A program made the translations under genes and the position numbers. This document shows positions 1 to 5,402 of a stretch of 5,878 bases of DNA, piece after piece. Location of the stretch: NCBI GenBank assembly GCA_900549455.1, contig UROM01000109.1:1-5878 (forward strand), given 5' to 3'. Position 1 is the stretch's first letter. Each line of letters begins with the position of its first letter. Below the pieces are notes generated by a model. That model saw only the letters and a program-made list of their open reading frames with translations. It was not told where the DNA came from and did no database searches. Origin of the DNA: an uncultured Collinsella sp. GTDB lineage: Bacteria > Actinomycetota > Coriobacteriia > Coriobacteriales > Coriobacteriaceae.

Positions 1-44
1 ATGCTCAGGAGTCTCGTGGGCTCGGAGATGTGTATAAGAGACAG
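1..44 (+). other. Illumina Nextera P7 adapter (artefact)
   Basis: Bases 1-2 are the end of the P7 primer, 3-10 (GCTCAGGA) are an i7 index, which I recall as Nextera N704, and 11-44 are the read-2 transposase adapter ending in the 19-base Tn5 mosaic end at 26-44. This is library DNA, not organism DNA. It opens a false reading frame whose first 14 residues (containing the well-known contaminant string SEMCIRDR) must not be joined to the downstream gene. Confidence 0.98.
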
Positions 45-45
45 G

Positions 46-414
46 TTTAAGTTCACCGAGAGCGAGCACGCCAGCGATCGCTTCATCCCCGTCTTCGACT
101 CTGACAAGAACGCCGACGAGCTGTTCGACTACGAGGCAAAGTGGAATGCCAGCTTTGAGTGGACCGAGAATGACCCCGTCAAGTACAACGGCAAGACTTG
201 GCGCAACGCTTCCTATACACACTCGGGCGGCGTGACGACTGAGTACTTCACCGAAGCAGGCGGCGGCAGCGTCTACGTGCGCATCGACAACGTCGAGGAG
301 CACAAGGATGCCGTCGAGACCATGATGAAGTCTCTGGAATTTGCCGATGACATCGCTAAGGCTAAGACCGAGGCCATGGACGTCAAGCTCGACGATATCG
401 AGATTAAAAGCTAA
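46..414 (+). CDS. Hypothetical protein, C-terminal part (5' end missing)
   Basis: This is the last 122 codons of a gene whose beginning was lost at the contig edge; the first complete codon after the adapter is at 46 and the stop is TAA at 412-414. I do not recognise the family. The fragment is acidic and soluble, with no membrane segment and no cysteines. It has alternating beta-type stretches (EYFTEAGGGSVYVRIDNV, about residues 67-84 of the fragment), then a helix with a conserved-looking KSLEF, and a charged KAKTEAMDVKLDDIEIKS tail. Aromatic and glycine content with a short C-terminal helix would suit the folded domain of a secreted or lipid-anchored protein. However, the signal region is not present, so location is unknown. 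A strong terminator 37 bases after the stop shows it is the last gene of its transcript. It converges on the small minus-strand gene at 507-776. Confidence 0.8.
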   Translation, partial: FKFTESEHASDRFIPVFDSDKNADELFDYEAKWNASFEWTENDPVKYNGKTWRNASYTHSGGVTTEYFTEAGGGSVYVRIDNVEEHKDAVETMMKSLEFADDIAKAKTEAMDVKLDDIEIKS

Positions 415-451
415 AGCTCCAACGGCATGCAGCAGCGCCGTTTTAGCTCGG

Positions 452-490
452 CCGGGATGCAAGGTGCGACTCCTTGCATCCCGGTTTTTT
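452..490 (+). terminator. Strong intrinsic terminator
   Basis: A perfect 13-bp stem (452-464 with 472-484, core CCGGGATGCAAGG) with a 7-base loop is followed directly by six T (485-490). It ends the transcript of the gene stopping at 414. A smaller hairpin just before it (AACGGC 421-426 with GCCGTT 437-442) may help stop traffic. In the other direction the stem is not followed by a T-run, so the convergent gene at 507-776 has no obvious terminator of its own here. Confidence 0.93.
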
Positions 491-506
491 GTTCGAAAGC
501 GCCCGG

Positions 507-776
507 TCACATCACCATATTGAGCACGTTGACGAATTCCTGGGCCTGGGAGCGGCTGCTGAGGCTAAAGACACAAGCAGTCAACAGCCTGTTGCGCAGA
601 AAAACATTGCGCCCCTTGATCCTGTTGACCCCCGTGATGTCCTTAAGGTAGGCAATCTCGGTATGCTTGCCGCCGAAAGTGCCCTTCTTGAGCACCTCGA
701 TGCGGTTAGGGTGGATCTTGACGTCTTTAAACCCGCCCGAGCCTTTGTCCTGGAACAGCAAAGTATTGTTGTCCAT
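507..776 (-). CDS. Small PH-like domain hypothetical protein
   Basis: The gene encodes 89 residues with no signal peptide, membrane helix or cysteine pair, so it is probably cytoplasmic. The pattern is a run of short beta strands (FKDVKIHPNRIEVL, then TEIAYLKDITGV, then CVFSLSS) closed by an amphipathic helix (SQAQEFVNVLNMV) at the C terminus. That order, with a GGF turn near the start, is what small bacterial PH-like domains of the DUF4429 type look like. The assignment is inferred from the pattern only. Such domains usually bind a protein or lipid partner and have no catalytic residues. I chose the ATG at 776 because GGGGAG (785-790) lies 8 bases upstream. The ATG at 782 is in frame and adds two residues, but it is only 2 bases from that site. 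It is convergent with the gene ending at 414 and divergent from the hydrolase at 975. Confidence 0.75.
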   Translation of the reverse strand: MDNNTLLFQDKGSGGFKDVKIHPNRIEVLKKGTFGGKHTEIAYLKDITGVNRIKGRNVFLRNRLLTACVFSLSSRSQAQEFVNVLNMVM

Positions 777-821
777 ACGCATCGCTCCCCATGGACTCGC
801 GGAAACTACCTTTAACTCCTC

Positions 822-851
822 ATTTTAGTCATTCCGAGACCCCCACGCGAA
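822..851 (-). promoter_or_regulatory. Possible promoter of the PH-like gene
   Basis: On the minus strand a -10-like TAAAAT (822-827, five of six consensus bases) follows a weak -35-like TTCGCG (846-851) after 18 bases. Transcription would start near 815, giving a leader of about 40 bases to the ATG at 776. Only the -10 is convincing. I see no equally good plus-strand promoter for the hydrolase in the rest of this divergent spacer (783-974). Confidence 0.35.
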
Positions 852-960
852 GGCGGTTGGAGGCATCTAGATTTGTGTCCGCGCGAGGCTTTATGGTTCA
901 GTTAATAGATACGCCATTGCGGAGGAAGACAAATTCGACGCATCCTTAATCGCTCGACAC

Positions 961-968
961 AGGAGGAG
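961..968 (+). promoter_or_regulatory. Ribosome binding site of the ADP-ribosylglycohydrolase gene
   Basis: AGGAGGAG lies 6 bases before the ATG at 975, a near-perfect complement to the 16S rRNA tail. It fixes the start codon. Confidence 0.85.
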
Positions 969-974
969 TCATAC

Positions 975-1763
975 ATGGCAGAGACATCAAAGGCAACGCT
1001 ACGCGACTGCATCTATGGGCTTGCCGTCGGCGACGCGCTGGGCGTTCCTTACGAGTTCAGGCCCCGCGGCACGTTCGAATGCACGGACATGATCGGCTAC
1101 GGCACGCATGGGCAGCCCACCGGCACCTGGAGCGACGACACTTCTATGACGCTTGCTACCTGCGACTCGATCAGGGAGCTCGGGCATATCGACACCGCAG
1201 ACATGCGCGACAAGTTCGTAAGCTGGATTGCCCGTGGCGAGTATACGATCGACGGCGTTTTCGATTACGGCGGCACGACCGCCCGCGCCTTGCACACCGG
1301 CAAAGGAGGCTCCGGCGAGCGCGACAACGGCAACGGATCGCTCATGCGCATCGCTCCCCTAGCGTTCACCGATGCGACAGACAAAGAGATCCGCGAGGTC
1401 TCCGCGATTACGCACGCCCACAGAACGTCGACCGACGCATGCATCATATTAATCAAGCTGATGAGGAGCGTGATGAACGGCGCGCTTCCCTCATGGGTGC
1501 TCCAGCTGAAAGACGTGCCCGAGCACGAAATCAGGTCCGGCGGTTTCGTGCGCGACACGCTTAAAGCCGCTACCTGGTGCTTCGTCAACACTAACAGCTA
1601 CGAAGACTGCGTGCTTACCGCCGTCAATCTGGGAGACGACACCGACACCACCGCAGCCGTCGCAGGCGCCCTCGCCGGCACGGCATACGGTATCGACGCA
1701 ATTCCGCAGGAGTGGATCAATACCCTGCGCGGCAAAGAGCTGATGGAACGGTGTTTGTTTTAG
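975..1763 (+). CDS. ADP-ribosylglycohydrolase family protein (DraG-like)
   Basis: The product is a 262-residue soluble enzyme of the ADP-ribosyl-(dinitrogen reductase) hydrolase fold, which removes ADP-ribose from proteins or small molecules using a two-metal centre. The family signatures appear in order: GLAVGDALGVPYE (15-27), the metal-binding GTWSDDTSM (50-58, S53/D54/D55), YGGTTARAL (98-106), NGSLMRI (120-126), ITHAHRTS (145-152) and the second metal motif NLGDDTDTTAAVAG (218-231, D222/D224/T225). The end motif AIPQEW (242-247) matches the usual C terminus. All metal ligands are present, so it should be active. At 262 residues it is slightly short for the family (about 260-350) but lacks no motif. 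The start is fixed by AGGAGGAG at 961-968. There is no ADP-ribosyltransferase or nitrogenase gene beside it, so the substrate cannot be named; calling it draG would be unjustified. It appears to be transcribed alone. Confidence 0.95.
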   Translation: MAETSKATLRDCIYGLAVGDALGVPYEFRPRGTFECTDMIGYGTHGQPTGTWSDDTSMTLATCDSIRELGHIDTADMRDKFVSWIARGEYTIDGVFDYGGTTARALHTGKGGSGERDNGNGSLMRIAPLAFTDATDKEIREVSAITHAHRTSTDACIILIKLMRSVMNGALPSWVLQLKDVPEHEIRSGGFVRDTLKAATWCFVNTNSYEDCVLTAVNLGDDTDTTAAVAGALAGTAYGIDAIPQEWINTLRGKELMERCLF

Positions 1764-1874
1764 GACACGCCTTCAACGAAGACAATGTCAGTCAACGCAA
1801 ATGATTAAGGGTCCGCATAAATGATGATTACAGAATGCGCCGTTCGTCTGATGAAGCCTCATTGGCTACCGCAG

Positions 1875-1910
1875 AAAAGGGCCGGCTGCAGCCGTCCCAC
1901 CGTTTATTTA
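1875..1910. terminator. Probable bidirectional terminator between convergent genes
   Basis: A hairpin (GGG.CGGC, loop TGCA, GCCG.CCC; 1879-1898, one C-T mismatch) lies between the hydrolase stop (1763) and the zinc-ribbon gene stop (1964). Read on the minus strand it is followed at once by TTTTCT (1878 downwards), a fair terminator for the zinc-ribbon gene. Read on the plus strand it is followed by ACCGTTTATTTA (1899-1910), a weaker one for the hydrolase. The rest of the gap 1764-1963 shows nothing else I can support. Confidence 0.55.
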
Positions 1911-1963
1911 GATCTACCACGACGAACAGCTCGCACTACTGCGCGCTGCCCCGCACCGCTCCC

Positions 1964-3301
1964 CTACTTCCCAAATAGCGCACCCAGTAGGCCGCGGCGC
2001 TTGGGCTTCTCCTCTCGGTAGGAACCCTCGGCAGCTGCTGCCACCTGACGCGGTTGCTCGCCGCCTCCACGGCGCACGATCTGATACAGGAACGGCGACT
2101 TAACGTATTTGACCTCGACGGGCGTGGCATGCACGGTGCTTTCTCCGGACAGATGCAGGCTCGGGTTGAGCGGCGCCACAATATGTGTTTCGCGCTTGTC
2201 GCTAAACACCACCGCTGCCGCACGGCCCGTCTGGCCGTTCACGGCGATGCGCACCTGCTCGCCGTCGCGGCTGTCCGTTGCCGGACGGTCGACAAAGTAG
2301 ACCGGTACCATCACCAGGCCGTCCTTATGCTTGCGAGCCTTGCGCGCCCAGGTGCGGATGCTCTTTTTATTGAGTCCAAGTACCGTCTCGGCATCGTTGC
2401 CGGCAACGTCGAGCGCCAGCTTATCAATGACCACCTGGTCCTTGGTGGACGCATCGACCGAGACAACGCGGAAGTCACCTTCCTGCATGGCCGGGTCAAA
2501 CGGCCCAACCTTGGCAAAGTCCCACGGCTCCAAAATGCCCATAAGACGAACGTCCAGGTAGTTTGCCCTGGGATACGCCCAGTCGAGCACCTCGTAGTAC
2601 ACCAAGGTCTCCTTGCTCAGACCCTTGCCCGGGAAGGACGCCATCATGCGCAAATCCGCCAGCGCCATGGGGAAATAGAAGAGCATCATGTCGTTTTGGA
2701 TCGCGTCTTCCACGTCGTGCCCGGCAAAAGCGTCGGGGTACTGGTGCACCAGCTGCAGCGCGTTGGCACGTGCCTGCTGCGGTGAGATTTCGCAGGGAAT
2801 ACCCTGCTCGGGTACATACTCCGCGCCAACGCCCATGGTCAGGCGCTTGCTAAAGGTACCGGGCTTGAGGAGGTCGGCAACGCCGATCTTATTACCGCAG
2901 GACGGGCACTCAAACACGCGCTGGGTCGATGACCCTTCAAAGGACGCACCGCAGAAGGGGCAGGGAATGCTCATGTGCGTTGCCTCTTGGAACTCCTGCG
3001 CCGTGCCGCGGTCCTCCCACAGCAGATGCTCCAGAACCGACTGATTGCGCCAGTACGCATTTAAGAAATACCAGTCGGGGTCCACCGGGCGCTCGAGCTG
3101 CGACACATGGGTGAGCTTAAGCAGTCCATCGACAACCGTCAGCGGCGTATGGCGAATGCCCAGGGCGCTCTTGGGCTCCCCCGCATCGGCCTGCCACGGG
3201 ACGACCGTGCCGCAATAGGCGCACTCAAAGCTGCGTTTAGCCTGGTGTGAGTACATAGGGCCGCCGCAGTTTTGGCATTTAATGGCAAACATCTCGTCCA
3301 T
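1964..3301 (-). CDS. Double zinc-ribbon protein of unknown function
   Basis: The product is 445 residues long and carries two complete zinc ribbons: C9-x2-C12 with C27-x2-C30 (CQNCGG and CAYCGT), and C114-x2-C117 with C132-x2-C135 (CPFCGA and CPSCGN). Each should hold one zinc ion. Between them is an aromatic-rich linker (WYFLNAYW at 77-84). After them is a mixed alpha/beta region, then MVPVYFVDR (331-339) and RIAVNGQTGR (351-360). Similar wording (a VPV strand, then NGQTG) is known to me from bacterial proteins annotated as TFIIB-type zinc-ribbon proteins, often mislabelled as primosomal helicases; this protein has no helicase motifs. Unlike many of those it has no membrane helix, and it ends in a basic, amphipathic tail (KPKRRGLLGALFGK, 432-445) that could touch membrane or nucleic acid. 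The start is fixed by GGAGG (3310-3314) 8 bases upstream. Function is unknown. Confidence 0.9.
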   Translation of the reverse strand: MDEMFAIKCQNCGGPMYSHQAKRSFECAYCGTVVPWQADAGEPKSALGIRHTPLTVVDGLLKLTHVSQLERPVDPDWYFLNAYWRNQSVLEHLLWEDRGTAQEFQEATHMSIPCPFCGASFEGSSTQRVFECPSCGNKIGVADLLKPGTFSKRLTMGVGAEYVPEQGIPCEISPQQARANALQLVHQYPDAFAGHDVEDAIQNDMMLFYFPMALADLRMMASFPGKGLSKETLVYYEVLDWAYPRANYLDVRLMGILEPWDFAKVGPFDPAMQEGDFRVVSVDASTKDQVVIDKLALDVAGNDAETVLGLNKKSIRTWARKARKHKDGLVMVPVYFVDRPATDSRDGEQVRIAVNGQTGRAAAVVFSDKRETHIVAPLNPSLHLSGESTVHATPVEVKYVKSPFLYQIVRRGGGEQPRQVAAAAEGSYREEKPKRRGLLGALFGK

Positions 3302-3330
3302 GGAAACGTCCTCCTTTGCACAGGGGCTGT

Positions 3331-3347
3331 CGACATTAAGTATGTCG
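3331..3347. promoter_or_regulatory. Palindrome upstream of the zinc-ribbon gene (operator candidate)
   Basis: CGACAT (3331-3336) and ATGTCG (3342-3347) form a perfect 6-bp inverted repeat with a 5-base centre, 29 bases before the start codon at 3301. On the minus strand its half overlaps CATACT, a possible -10. The placement suits a repressor site, but no -35 is clear and no regulator gene is in view. The rest of 3348-3416 shows nothing I can support. Confidence 0.35.
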
Positions 3348-3428
3348 GGCAGGCAGGTACATGCCCATACCCATGTGGCCCAAAATGGAGCACCCGGTCG
3401 GACAAGAAGCCCAGCCCGTTAGCTCCAG

Positions 3429-3600
3429 CAGCCCATTGCTGCATTTTCTGAGCATCGGTGCACGGTGCGCCCATGCGGGCTACACTGTCCCCTTAAACGA
3501 GGACGCGAGGAGAGACGCCATGCTATTTGTAAATCGGCTGGTACATACGCTTGTTCCCGGCAGCGAGGACAAGCCGGTCGATACAACTTGTCGCACCAAC
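3429..3600 (+). repeat. Direct repeat, copy 1 (transporter promoter, leader and 27 codons)
   Basis: This segment aligns without gaps to 5231-5402 at a constant offset of 1802. I count 19 differences in 172 bases (about 89% identity). Divergence is uneven: 5 of 68 in the promoter part (3429-3496), 12 of 23 in the stretch before the ATG (3497-3519), and 2 of 81 in the codons (3520-3600). Patchy similarity (the CGTTA at 3417-3421 and a few other bases) extends the match slightly to the left. Similarity stops sharply after 3600. Confidence 0.95.
3457..3488 (+). promoter_or_regulatory. Palindrome and -10-like element, copy 1
   Basis: GGTGCAC-G-GTGCGCC (3457-3471) is a 15-base palindrome with one G-T wobble, 9 bases before TACACT (3481-3486), a TANNNT-type -10. 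It is the duplicated counterpart of the palindrome at 5259-5273. If this promoter is alive, its transcript runs through the 28-codon remnant and into the antisense strand of the ligase gene. Confidence 0.4.
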
Positions 3601-3606
3601 CGATAA
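3520..3606 (+). pseudogene. Truncated 5' remnant of the CDF transporter gene
   Basis: The frame opens with MLFVNRLVHTLVPGSED and matches the first 27 codons of the intact transporter at 5322. The two differences are a silent AGC/AGT at codon 15 and K18 in place of E18. At 3601 the match ends, one unrelated codon (CGA) follows, and TAA (3604-3606) stops it at 28 residues. The remnant stops before the first membrane helix, so it cannot transport anything. Its ribosome binding site is intact and even stronger than that of the full gene (GAGGAG 3507-3512, 7 bases before ATG), so a 28-residue peptide could still be made. The near-absence of coding changes argues for a recent event, gene conversion from the intact copy, or a retained function. 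The stretch just before the ATG has diverged far more. Confidence 0.85.
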
Positions 3607-3628
3607 AGCCCCAAGCCATCTTGGCGGC
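3603..3628 (-). terminator. Probable terminator of the ATP-grasp ligase gene
   Basis: On the minus strand GCC(g)CCAAG, loop ATGG, CTTGGGGC forms an 8-bp stem with one bulged G (3628-3608) and is followed by TTTATC (3607-3602). It begins 13 bases after the ligase stop. The T-run is short, so efficiency may be modest. Its outer edge falls exactly at the border where the duplicated transporter sequence ends. Confidence 0.5.
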
Positions 3629-3641
3629 CGGACCTTATTCG

Positions 3642-5033
3642 CTACTTGCGGGCATCTCCAACGTAGCGCTTAAACTTGCGAATCTGGTTCATGTTTGTAA
3701 TCCATCCCCAGAGCCTGTGCTCAAGCGTGTCCGCTTTACACAGAACGGGCGACTCATCCGCCTCGTCCGAAAGCGCATAGTCCTTATCGGCACAAGAAGC
3801 GGCATAGCGTTTGATGACGGCATCGGGAACCATCTTGAACGTAAATGCGCGCGACGCATGGGAGGGCTCGCTCTGGGTACCATACGTTGCCGTCGGCTCC
3901 GTGCCAAGGCATGCGGGGGCAATCCAGTGATCGACCATAACGCGCGGCAGATCGATACCCGCGAGCGAAAGGTACCACGAGTTGCGCCCCAGGCGGGCAT
4001 TGACCTCAAGGAAACGATACGAGCCGTCACGAGAGTCGTACATAACGTCAAAGTTGGCAAATCCCGTATAGTTGACCTTCTCGAGGAAACGCTTCGCATC
4101 GTTCAGAAGATCGACCTTCCATGCGGGCATCTCCGTATCGCCCACGATCACGACCGGGTTGCCGATGGCAGAGGGCGCGTGGTCCTGCAGCAGCACGTGG
4201 CCCAAGACAGAGAACTCAACCTTGCCCTTCCAGGCAAAACAGGTAATGGAATAGAGTGACTCATCGAATCCGGGAATCATATCCTGAACCAGCAGGTCTT
4301 TGTCGTAGCACGAAGGGCGAAGCGCCGAGTAGACGCGGGCGAGTTCCTCCGCGGAGTCAACCGTCATGACCTTTGCCTTGCCGTCAAACTCGACATAATG
4401 CCAGGCAGCGGAATTCGAAGGTTTGGCAATGACCGGGAAGCTAAATGGGCAGGCATACGGGTCAACGGCCTCGACCGACTCGTCGCAAGGCATGGCATAG
4501 GTACCTGGATGGGCGATGCCCAGCTCGTCGCAAATGCCCTGGAAGATACCTTTTTGCGTAATGGAATCAAACGTGTCATAGTCGCAGTACGGCGTGGTAA
4601 AGCCCCAGGAGCGCAGCAGCTCCGCATTGCGAGCAAACGTGCGGGCATACCAGTCGCCCGTACCCAAAACGTGAAGCATCGGGTCACAGGGCGCAACGGC
4701 ATCCGAGACGGCCTTGAGGGCACCGAGCAGCGTGGGCTCGTCATCGGTACCGCGAACATACATGATCTCGGCGAATTTGGTCGTCGTGACGATCTTGACG
4801 TTTTCCGCGATTAGAACAAGCGGTCTCACGCCATAGGACTCAAAAAACATGCGGCTCATCGAGTAGATAAACAGGTCGCCGCCAACAAGTACGGGAGCAA
4901 GCGGACGCGTGAGCGTCTCACCCGTCGCGGACGACGCCGCTCCTGCGTTGCCCTTGCACCAGCTGCCGAGCTTGCCAACCTGGTCATCGGTCAGCTCGTA
5001 TCCGTTGATTTCAGGCGTAACGCTCGTCGCCAT
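3642..5033 (-). CDS. ATP-grasp carboxylate-amine ligase (D-aspartate ligase-like)
   Basis: The product is a 463-residue cytoplasmic ATP-grasp enzyme, of the type that activates a carboxylate as an acyl phosphate and joins it to an amine. Visible elements, in order, are an N-terminal nucleotide-type fold starting PVLVGGDLFIYSMSRMFFESYG (47-68, shown in part as PVLVGGD and SMSRMFFESYG), the ATP-binding lysine in FPVIAKPSNS (199-208), the hinge region LLVQDMIPG (247-255), and the magnesium-binding part NFDVMYD (327-333) with FLEVNARLGRNSW (341-353, E343 and N345). The opening resembles enterococcal D-aspartate ligases, which add D-Asp to the peptidoglycan stem peptide. A wall cross-bridge role is therefore plausible but unproven; other amino-acid ligases share this fold. 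I chose ATG 5033, with GGAAGG (5040-5045) 6 bases upstream. A longer open frame to 5180 runs into the tandem repeat and has no ribosome site. The gene lies between the two transporter repeats. Confidence 0.85.
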   Translation of the reverse strand: MATSVTPEINGYELTDDQVGKLGSWCKGNAGAASSATGETLTRPLAPVLVGGDLFIYSMSRMFFESYGVRPLVLIAENVKIVTTTKFAEIMYVRGTDDEPTLLGALKAVSDAVAPCDPMLHVLGTGDWYARTFARNAELLRSWGFTTPYCDYDTFDSITQKGIFQGICDELGIAHPGTYAMPCDESVEAVDPYACPFSFPVIAKPSNSAAWHYVEFDGKAKVMTVDSAEELARVYSALRPSCYDKDLLVQDMIPGFDESLYSITCFAWKGKVEFSVLGHVLLQDHAPSAIGNPVVIVGDTEMPAWKVDLLNDAKRFLEKVNYTGFANFDVMYDSRDGSYRFLEVNARLGRNSWYLSLAGIDLPRVMVDHWIAPACLGTEPTATYGTQSEPSHASRAFTFKMVPDAVIKRYAASCADKDYALSDEADESPVLCKADTLEHRLWGWITNMNQIRKFKRYVGDARK

Positions 5034-5057
5034 AGCTCCCCTTCCAATTAATCCGCA

Positions 5058-5077
5058 GCGCACGGTTTGCACATGCG
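5058..5077 (+). promoter_or_regulatory. Possible shared operator upstream of the ligase gene
   Basis: This 20-mer matches 17 of 20 bases of the palindrome region before the transporter (5260-5279): both read GCGCACGGT, then two variable bases, GC, one variable base and CATGCG. It lies 25-44 bases upstream of the ligase ATG. It could be a binding site shared by the two divergent genes. No clear -35/-10 pair for the ligase is visible in 5034-5169. Confidence 0.35.
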
Positions 5078-5169
5078 GCACGGCTGCAGTCATAACTAGT
5101 GCAAATGGTAGCGCAGAAACGCGTTCCGCCCATCGACGAGTCGGGAAACCATACTCGCCGGACGATACG

Positions 5170-5223
5170 CCCCCGCTCATCCCACGTCACTCGTTACCCC
5201 CGCTCATCCCACGTCACTCGTTA
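5170..5223. repeat. 27-bp perfect tandem duplication
   Basis: Two identical 27-base units (5170-5196 and 5197-5223), each starting CCCCCGCTCATCCCACG and ending CACTCGTTA, sit head to tail in the ligase-transporter spacer. The second unit also forms a hairpin with the bases after it (CCCACGT 5208-5214 with ACGTGGG 5224-5230). The unit end CGTTA coincides with the left edge of the similarity between the two transporter repeats, since CGTTA also occurs at 3417-3421. Confidence 0.95.
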
Positions 5224-5230
5224 ACGTGGG

Positions 5231-5402
5231 CAGACCATTGCTGCATTTTCTGAGCATAGGCGCACGGTGCGCCCATGCGAGCTACACTATCCCCTTAACC
5301 ATGATTGTGAGGACGATTGCCATGCTATTTGTAAATCGGCTGGTACATACGCTTGTTCCCGGCAGTGAGGACGAGCCGGTCGATACAACTTGTCGCACCA
5401 AC
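5231..5402 (+). repeat. Direct repeat, copy 2 (intact transporter 5' end)
   Basis: This is the partner of 3429-3600, about 89% identical with no gaps. Here the repeat continues into the full transporter frame, so this is the functional copy. The two copies enclose the ligase gene, its terminator and the tandem duplication. Confidence 0.95.
5259..5288 (+). promoter_or_regulatory. Operator-like palindrome and -10 element of the CDF gene
   Basis: GGCGCAC-G-GTGCGCC (5259-5273) is a perfect 15-base palindrome, placed 9 bases before TACACT (5283-5288), a TANNNT-type -10 hexamer. It therefore covers the place where a -35 would be, as expected for a site of an activator or repressor. Metal-transporter genes are commonly under metal-sensing regulators, but no regulator gene is in the window. 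The ribosome site is GAGGA (5309-5313), 8 bases before the ATG. Confidence 0.45.

Noticed and set aside
1..45. ATG at base 1 as the real start of the first gene
   Set aside because: The first 14 codons, and two bases of the next, are adapter sequence. The true start is outside the contig.
1821..2021. Possible 66-residue plus-strand gene after the hydrolase
   Set aside because: It has a weak AAGGG upstream, but its product is rich in Arg, Pro and Ser in the way antisense frames are. It overlaps the end of the zinc-ribbon gene and spans the terminator hairpin.
2054..2785. Long plus-strand open frame of 243 residues
   Set aside because: It lies wholly antisense to the zinc-ribbon gene, which has clear C4 motifs and a strong ribosome site. 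The His/Arg/Val-rich product has no recognisable domain.
3355..3380. Inverted repeat ACATG/CATGT upstream of the zinc-ribbon gene
   Set aside because: It has only 5 bp of stem with an 8-base centre and could easily be chance in this sequence.
3465..4259. Plus-strand open frame of 264 residues across the remnant and the ligase
   Set aside because: It is in a different frame from the transporter remnant, antisense to the ATP-grasp motifs, and has no family features.
5034..5180. 49-residue N-terminal extension of the ligase starting at 5180
   Set aside because: The start codon lies in the tandem duplication with no ribosome site, while ATG 5033 has GGAAGG at the right distance. The extension has no conserved look.
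5170..5223. CRISPR array
   Set aside because: Two units are directly adjacent with no spacer. It is a simple tandem duplication.
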